A DNA stretch of 9,244 nucleotides, from NCBI GenBank assembly GCA_025455945.1, contig JALOLN010000072.1, positions 1 to 9,244 on the forward strand. Reading direction: 5' to 3'. Source of the DNA: Actinomycetes bacterium (GTDB lineage Bacteria > Actinomycetota > Actinomycetes > Prado026). Shown here piece by piece: positions 6,322-9,244 of this stretch; the first letter of the stretch is position 1, and every line of letters starts with the position of its first letter. The position numbers were made by a program, and so were the translations under genes. The notes under the pieces were generated by a model, which did not search any database, had not been told where the DNA came from, and was given only the letters and a program-made list of their open reading frames with translations.

Positions 6322-6805
6322 CGGAGGCCACCTCGTGCGGGTGCTCGGGCGGGCCCTCGCGCAGCAGCAGGGCCAGCTCGGCGGCGATCGTCGTCGGGTA
6401 GACCCTCGCGGACGTCGCCGTGAGCTCGGCCACCGTCCACCACCGGTGTTCGTGGACGACGCGCCGCTCGAGCTCGGTGAAGCCGCGGACGTCGACGTCG
6501 TGGGCGTCCACCCGGACCAGGAAGAACACCTCGTGCTGGCGGTACCGACGCGGGCCGAACCAGAACACGCAGGTCCGCTCCCACACCGCCGGACCGAGCG
6601 GCACGCCGGTGAGCCCGGTCTCCTCGGCGAGCTCGCGCAGCGCTGCCGCCTGGTGGCTCTCACCCCGGCGGAGACCGCCGCCGGGCGTGAACCACCAGTC
6701 GCCCTCGTCGGGGCGGTCGGGGTCGCTGCCGCGGAAGAGCAGCACCCGGTCGTCGGCGTCGAGGAGCAGCACGCGCGACGCCTGCCGCTCCACCAGCCCG
6801 CTCAC
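6308..6805 (-). CDS. Nudix hydrolase, second of a tandem pair
   Basis: A second Nudix-fold hydrolase of 165 residues, with a complete catalytic box at residues 43-65 (Gly43, Glu49, Arg57, Glu58, Glu61, Glu62, Gly64). The layout mirrors its upstream neighbour: SRVLLLDADDRVLLFR (10-25), a WW pair just before the box, and HRWWTVAEL (120-128) after it. The central regions match closely while the tails differ, which suggests an old duplication followed by divergence in substrate choice. The start is taken as GTG at 6805 because the conserved region begins soon after it; a GTG four codons further in is possible and no ribosome-binding site decides. The 3' end overlaps the rnhB start by 14 nt, so the two are probably translated together. 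Substrate unknown; a role in nucleotide-pool clean-up is only inference. Confidence 0.9.
   Translation of the reverse strand: MSGLVERQASRVLLLDADDRVLLFRGSDPDRPDEGDWWFTPGGGLRRGESHQAAALRELAEETGLTGVPLGPAVWERTCVFWFGPRRYRQHEVFFLVRVDAHDVDVRGFTELERRVVHEHRWWTVAELTATSARVYPTTIAAELALLLREGPPEHPHEVASDDAA
6328..6334 (-). promoter_or_regulatory. Shine-Dalgarno sequence that decides the rnhB start
   Basis: GAGGTGG lies 6 nt upstream of the ATGATG at 6321-6316, inside the end of the second Nudix gene. It supports initiation at 6321 rather than at far-upstream codons of the same open frame (to 6663), which would only restate Nudix sequence out of frame. Confidence 0.7.
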
Positions 6806-6811
6806 GACCGC

Positions 6812-6817
6812 AGGGTA
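6812..6817 (-). promoter_or_regulatory. Possible -10 element (TACCCT) for leaderless second Nudix gene
   Basis: TACCCT on the coding strand ends exactly 6 nt before the GTG start at 6805, the spacing expected if transcription began on the start codon itself. The gene has no visible Shine-Dalgarno, which fits a leaderless transcript, common in actinobacteria. It lies in the 19-nt gap after the first Nudix gene. No -35 match was found, so this stays tentative. Confidence 0.28.
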
Positions 6818-6824
6818 CGTGGTG

Positions 6825-7343
6825 TCAGTTCCAGTGCTCGAACGGCTCGTCGATGCGCTCGTCGGCGAGGAACCGGGGCAGCAGCTCGGCCAACCGGCCG
6901 GGGAAGAACCGCTCGGTGGACGTCGTGACCTCGGTCACCTCCCACCACCGGTGCCCCAGGTACTCCTCGCGCTCGTCGGCCGTCCGGCCGCCGCCCACGA
7001 CCGCCGGCGTCTCCTCGCCGAGCCGCACCGCGACCACCATCTCGTGCTGCAGGACCCGTCGGTGCCGGCGGCAGTACGTGGCGGCCCGGAACCATGTGGG
7101 CGCCCCCACGGTGTCCGGCGCCAGCACCAGGCCGGTCTCCTCCGCGACCTCACGGACGGCGGTCTGGGCGACCGACTCCCCGGCCTCCATGCCCCCGCCG
7201 GGCAGCTCCCACCACTGGCCGGTCTCCGGCATCTCGGGGTCCACGGTCCGGAACAGGAGCACGCGTCCGACGGCGTCGAGCAGGACGACCCGGACCGAGG
7301 TGCGCTCGCGGTCGACGACCAGGCCGTCGGGTACGGCGGTCAC
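6825..7343 (-). CDS. Nudix hydrolase, first of a tandem pair
   Basis: Nudix enzymes hydrolyse compounds with a nucleoside diphosphate linked to another group, using metal ions bound by the Nudix box. This 172-residue protein has a complete box at residues 50-72 matching Gx5Ex7REUxEExGU, with Glu56, Arg64, Glu65, Glu68 and Glu69 all present. A first strand segment, VRVVLLDAVGRVLLFR (17-32), and a conserved WW before the box precede it; RWWEVTEV follows at 132-139. Substrate cannot be read from the sequence. The start is the GTG at 7343, which overlaps the lepB stop by 4 nt (GTGA) and has no strong Shine-Dalgarno, so it is probably translated by coupling to lepB. It is clearly paralogous to the next gene: about 34 of 55 positions around the box are identical by eye. 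A Nudix pair here is not part of the conserved lepB-rnhB order I recall. Confidence 0.9.
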   Translation of the reverse strand: MTAVPDGLVVDRERTSVRVVLLDAVGRVLLFRTVDPEMPETGQWWELPGGGMEAGESVAQTAVREVAEETGLVLAPDTVGAPTWFRAATYCRRHRRVLQHEMVVAVRLGEETPAVVGGGRTADEREEYLGHRWWEVTEVTTSTERFFPGRLAELLPRFLADERIDEPFEHWN

Positions 7344-8077
7344 GCCGCCGCTGCCAGCCCCGGCTGGTCATAGGTGTCCGGCACGCGCAGCAGCCGCCAG
7401 TCTCCGAACGGCCAGATCACGACGAAGGCCCGGCCGATGACCTTGTCGACCGGGACAGTGCCGCCGCCGGGGTCGCCGAGGTGCGACCGAGAGTCGGACG
7501 ACGCCGACCGGTGGTCACCCATCACCCAGAGCCGGTCCTCGGGCACGGTGATGTCGAAGGGCACGTCGGAGGGCTGGTCGCCGGGGAAGAGGTACTCCTC
7601 CTCCTCGAGCGCGACGCCGTTGACCGTGATCCGGCCCTGGGGGTCGCAGCAGGTCACCCGGTCACCGGGAACGCCCACGACCCGCTTGATGAAGTCGCGC
7701 TCCGACGGCGCCGCGAACCCGAACAGCCCACCCACCCAGCGCAGCCCGCGCACGACCGGGTTGGACGGCTCCTCGACGATGACCTCGGGGGTGAACGAGT
7801 CGAGCCCGTCGAACACGACGACCTCGCCGCGCCGGATGTCCCGGACCTGGTAGACGACCTTGTTGACCAGAACCCGGTCACCGATCTGCAGCGTGTTCTC
7901 CATCGACCCGGAGGGGATGTAGAACGCCTGGACCAGGAAGGTCTTGATCAGCAGGGCCAGCCCGAGGGCCACGAGGATGAGGATGGGCAGTTCTTTCCAC
8001 AGCGACCCCTGGGCGTGCTTGGGGCTCTTCGCCGGGCGACTGGACGCCGTGGGGGCGGGGTCGGCGACGTGGTCCAT
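7340..8077 (-). CDS. lepB: Signal peptidase I
   Basis: LepB is the membrane-bound serine protease that removes signal peptides from exported proteins; its catalytic domain faces outward and uses a Ser/Lys dyad. The 245-residue product has a polar N-terminus, one transmembrane segment (about residues 29-50), and the conserved boxes in order: IPSGSM (54-59) with expected nucleophile Ser58, the box around GDRVLVNKVVY (66-76), RDFIKRVVGVPGD (127-139) with expected general base Lys131, and GDHRSASSDSR with the conserved Gly-Asp. A Cys-Cys pair follows the Lys box (CCDPQG). Both catalytic residues are present, so the enzyme should be active. The start is the ATG at 8077, which lacks a clear Shine-Dalgarno. 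Its TGA stop overlaps the GTG of the next gene (GTGA), implying coupling to the first Nudix gene. The lepB-rnhB neighbourhood is typical of actinobacteria. Confidence 0.97.
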   Translation of the reverse strand: MDHVADPAPTASSRPAKSPKHAQGSLWKELPILILVALGLALLIKTFLVQAFYIPSGSMENTLQIGDRVLVNKVVYQVRDIRRGEVVVFDGLDSFTPEVIVEEPSNPVVRGLRWVGGLFGFAAPSERDFIKRVVGVPGDRVTCCDPQGRITVNGVALEEEEYLFPGDQPSDVPFDITVPEDRLWVMGDHRSASSDSRSHLGDPGGGTVPVDKVIGRAFVVIWPFGDWRLLRVPDTYDQPGLAAAA

Positions 8078-8086
8078 GGTGGCCCG

Positions 8087-8092
8087 AGGATA
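8087..8092 (-). promoter_or_regulatory. Possible -10 element (TATCCT) ahead of lepB
   Basis: The 48-nt rplS-lepB gap contains TATCCT on the coding strand, ending 9 nt before the lepB ATG. This fits the TAnnnT pattern of actinobacterial housekeeping promoters, and no good Shine-Dalgarno sequence is visible before lepB, so a very short leader is possible. No convincing -35 was seen, and a six-base match is weak evidence. Confidence 0.25.
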
Positions 8093-8125
8093 AGCGCTGC
8101 GACGCCGCGATGCTGCGACCCGTGA

Positions 8126-8515
8126 TCAGTCAGTCGGGCCCGGCGTGCCGCTGCGGCTGGCGCTGGGGACGGCGTCCCGGCGCTCCTTGATCCGGGCGGC
8201 CTTGCCGCGCAGGTCGCGCAGGTAGTACAGCTTGGCCCGGCGCACGTCGCCGCGGGTTACGACCTCGATCTTCTCGATGACCGGGGTGTGCAGGGGGAAC
8301 GTCCGCTCGACCCCGACGCCGTAGCTCACCTTGCGCACCGTGAACGACTCGCGCACCCCAGAGCCCTGCCGGCGGATGACGATGCCCTGGAAGACCTGGA
8401 TGCGGGACTTGTTGCCCTCGACGACCCGGACGTGGACCTTCAGCGTGTCCCCGGGGCGGAAGGCCGGGAGGTCGTGGCGCAGCGAGCCCGCGTCGAGCGC
8501 GTCCAGGGTGTTCAT
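8126..8515 (-). CDS. rplS: 50S ribosomal protein L19
   Basis: L19 is a protein of the large ribosomal subunit located at the interface with the 30S subunit, where it contributes to an intersubunit bridge. The 129-residue product shows the family pattern throughout: a start MNTLDALDAGSLRHDLPAFR, the segment PGDTLKVHVRVVEGNKSRIQ (residues 21-40), VFQGIVIRRQGSGVRESFTV (41-60), RKVSYGVGVERTFPLHTP (61-78) and KLYYLRDLRGKAARIKER (95-112). A short polar tail after residue 113 is longer than in many homologues and is probably disordered. The ATG at 8515 is supported by a strong GAGGAGA ribosome-binding site. The gene follows trmD after a structured-looking leader and precedes lepB by 48 nt, the usual actinobacterial order. 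Nothing suggests damage. Confidence 0.98.
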   Translation of the reverse strand: MNTLDALDAGSLRHDLPAFRPGDTLKVHVRVVEGNKSRIQVFQGIVIRRQGSGVRESFTVRKVSYGVGVERTFPLHTPVIEKIEVVTRGDVRRAKLYYLRDLRGKAARIKERRDAVPSASRSGTPGPTD

Positions 8516-8635
8516 CTCGGTGTCTCCTCGAAGGTGCCACAGGTCACCCACGGTTGGTGGCGGGTGGCGGTGCCGCAGCGGTCGCACGGTAGGCGCTCCC
8601 CTGTGGCAGGGCACCCGGTCGGCCGACGCGACCTG
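8516..8635 (-). promoter_or_regulatory. trmD-rplS intergenic leader with competing RNA pairings
   Basis: This 120-nt gap is the longest in the window. In the transcript, TGCCACAGG (8608-8600) can pair perfectly over 9 bp with CCTGTGGCA (8543-8535), closing a 56-nt loop that ends just upstream of the Shine-Dalgarno sequence. The same 5' arm can instead form a local hairpin, CCCTG-CCA-CAGGG (8611-8599), so the two folds exclude each other. A further 5-bp stem with a 7-nt loop lies right after the trmD stop (8633-8617, overlapping the palindrome GTCGGCCGAC at 8618-8627). No run of T follows any of these stems, so a simple intrinsic terminator is unlikely. Ribosomal-protein leaders that bind L19 are known in Firmicutes; an equivalent role here is inference from pairing alone. 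Confidence 0.4.
8523..8529 (-). promoter_or_regulatory. Shine-Dalgarno sequence that fixes the rplS start
   Basis: GAGGAGA lies 7 nt upstream of the ATG at 8515. It selects this ATG over a longer open frame reaching 8614, whose extra residues do not look like L19. It is also just downstream of the 3' arm (8535-8543) of the long-range leader helix, so folding there could influence its accessibility. Confidence 0.8.
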
Positions 8636-9244
8636 TCAGTCTGCCACAGCGGGCGAGCCCGGGGAAAACCGGCCGTCGGTGCCCGGCGCCCAGCCGAGCT
8701 CGGCCAGCACCTCGAGGTCGCGGCGGTCGCAGCGTGCCGGGTCGAGGGCGCGGAGCAGGTCCGGACGGCGGGCCGCGGTCCGGCGCAGCGACTCGTCCCG
8801 CCGCCAGCGGGCGATGGCCGCGTGGTTGCCGGAGCGCAGGACGTCGGGCACCGGCTGGCCGCGCCAGGACTCCGGCTTGGTGAACACCGGGTACTCCAGC
8901 AGGCCCTCGGCGTGGGACTCCTCGACCAGGGAGTCGGCGTTGCCGAGGACGCCGGGCAGCAGCCGGGCCACCGCCTCGACGATCACGAGGGCTGCGACCT
9001 CCCCGCCGCCGAGGACGTAGTCCCCGAGCGAGACCTCGTCGACCGGCATGCGCTCTGCCGCCACCGTGGCCACCCGCGCGTCGATGCCCTCGTATCGCCC
9101 GCAGGCGAGGACCAGCCACGGCTCGCCGGACAGCTCGGCCGCGAACGCCTGGTCGAACGGCCGGCCCGCCGGCGTCGGCAGGAGCAGCCGCGGCGGGCGG
9201 CCCGCACCGGGAGGGGCGACGGCGTCCAGCGCCGCGCCCCACGG
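8636..9244 (-). CDS. trmD: tRNA (guanine-37-N1)-methyltransferase TrmD, 3' part (N-terminus outside window)
   Basis: TrmD is a SPOUT-class enzyme that uses S-adenosylmethionine to methylate N1 of G37 beside the anticodon, preventing +1 frameshifts; it acts in the cytoplasm as a dimer. The visible 202 residues start at a point matching roughly residue 65-70 of the E. coli protein, so only the N-terminal quarter is missing. Diagnostic segments, numbered within the fragment, are GRYEGIDARV (49-58), SLGDYVLGGGE (72-82, the SAM-binding knot), RLLPGVLG (94-101), the linker ending in YPVFTKPESWRG (118-129) and VLRSGNHAAIARWRR (135-149). The stop is TGA at 8638-8636. The residue aligned by eye with E. 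coli catalytic Asp169 is Glu109 of the fragment (see findings). It is followed by rplS, as in the classical rpsP-rimM-trmD-rplS operon. Identification is secure. Confidence 0.96.
   Translation of the reverse strand, partial: PWGAALDAVAPPGAGRPPRLLLPTPAGRPFDQAFAAELSGEPWLVLACGRYEGIDARVATVAAERMPVDEVSLGDYVLGGGEVAALVIVEAVARLLPGVLGNADSLVEESHAEGLLEYPVFTKPESWRGQPVPDVLRSGNHAAIARWRRDESLRRTAARRPDLLRALDPARCDRRDLEVLAELGWAPGTDGRFSPGSPAVAD

Noticed and set aside
6322..6663. N-terminal extension of RNase HII
   Set aside because: The added sequence is an out-of-frame reading of the second Nudix gene; a ribosome-binding site and family length support the start at 6321.
8516..8614. N-terminal extension of L19
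   Set aside because: The ATG at 8515 has a strong ribosome-binding site and gives the expected L19 N-terminus; the upstream residues are unlike L19.
8617..8633. Stem-loop after the trmD stop as a terminator
   Set aside because: Five base pairs with no T-run, and rplS is normally co-transcribed with trmD; kept only as part of the leader.
1..9244. CRISPR arrays, insertion sequences, tRNA or rRNA genes
   Set aside because: No regularly spaced repeats, transposase motifs, terminal inverted repeats or cloverleaf-like sequences were seen; nearly all DNA is covered by conserved genes.

Overview
The window is about 9.2 kb of very GC-rich DNA in which every gene lies on the minus strand, so the genes are read from high to low coordinates. 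Protein sequences, frequent GTG starts, the presence of the actinobacterial DUF2469 family and the gene order all point to a chromosomal segment of a high-GC actinobacterium. The protein style resembles the Geodermatophilaceae/Frankia side of the phylum, but that finer placement is only an impression.

In transcription order the layout is: trmD (3' part only, entering from the right edge), a 120-nt leader with pairing potential, rplS, lepB, two tandem Nudix hydrolase genes, rnhB, a three-gene ferric-iron ABC importer (lipoprotein, two-domain permease, ATPase), a DUF2469 gene, yraN, and yifB/comM (5' part, leaving at the left edge). The backbone trmD-rplS-lepB-rnhB-DUF2469-yraN-yifB is the same order as the Mycobacterium tuberculosis Rv2906c to Rv2897c region, recalled from memory. 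It combines tRNA modification, ribosome assembly, protein export, RNA/DNA hybrid removal and DNA uptake or processing. Two blocks interrupt that backbone here: the Nudix pair between lepB and rnhB, and the iron importer between rnhB and DUF2469.

Spacing is tight and suggests translational coupling: GTGA overlap of lepB with the first Nudix gene, a 14-nt overlap of the second Nudix gene with rnhB, zero gap between lipoprotein and permease, an ATGA overlap of permease with ATPase, and a 1-nt gap between yraN and yifB. No stretch over 300 nt lacks a gene; the largest gaps are 120, 98, 75 and 48 nt.

The clearest regulatory element is a DtxR/IdeR-type iron box (16 of 19 consensus bases, with a perfect 8-bp inverted repeat). 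It sits on the rnhB stop codon and ends 3 nt before the lipoprotein start codon. It supports iron as the importer's substrate and places an iron switch inside a housekeeping locus. I see no mobile element, CRISPR array, tRNA or rRNA. There is no clearly new multi-gene system; the points most worth checking are the iron box embedded in rnhB, the rplS leader with two competing pairings, the tandem Nudix pair, and an Asp-to-Glu change at the expected catalytic base of TrmD.
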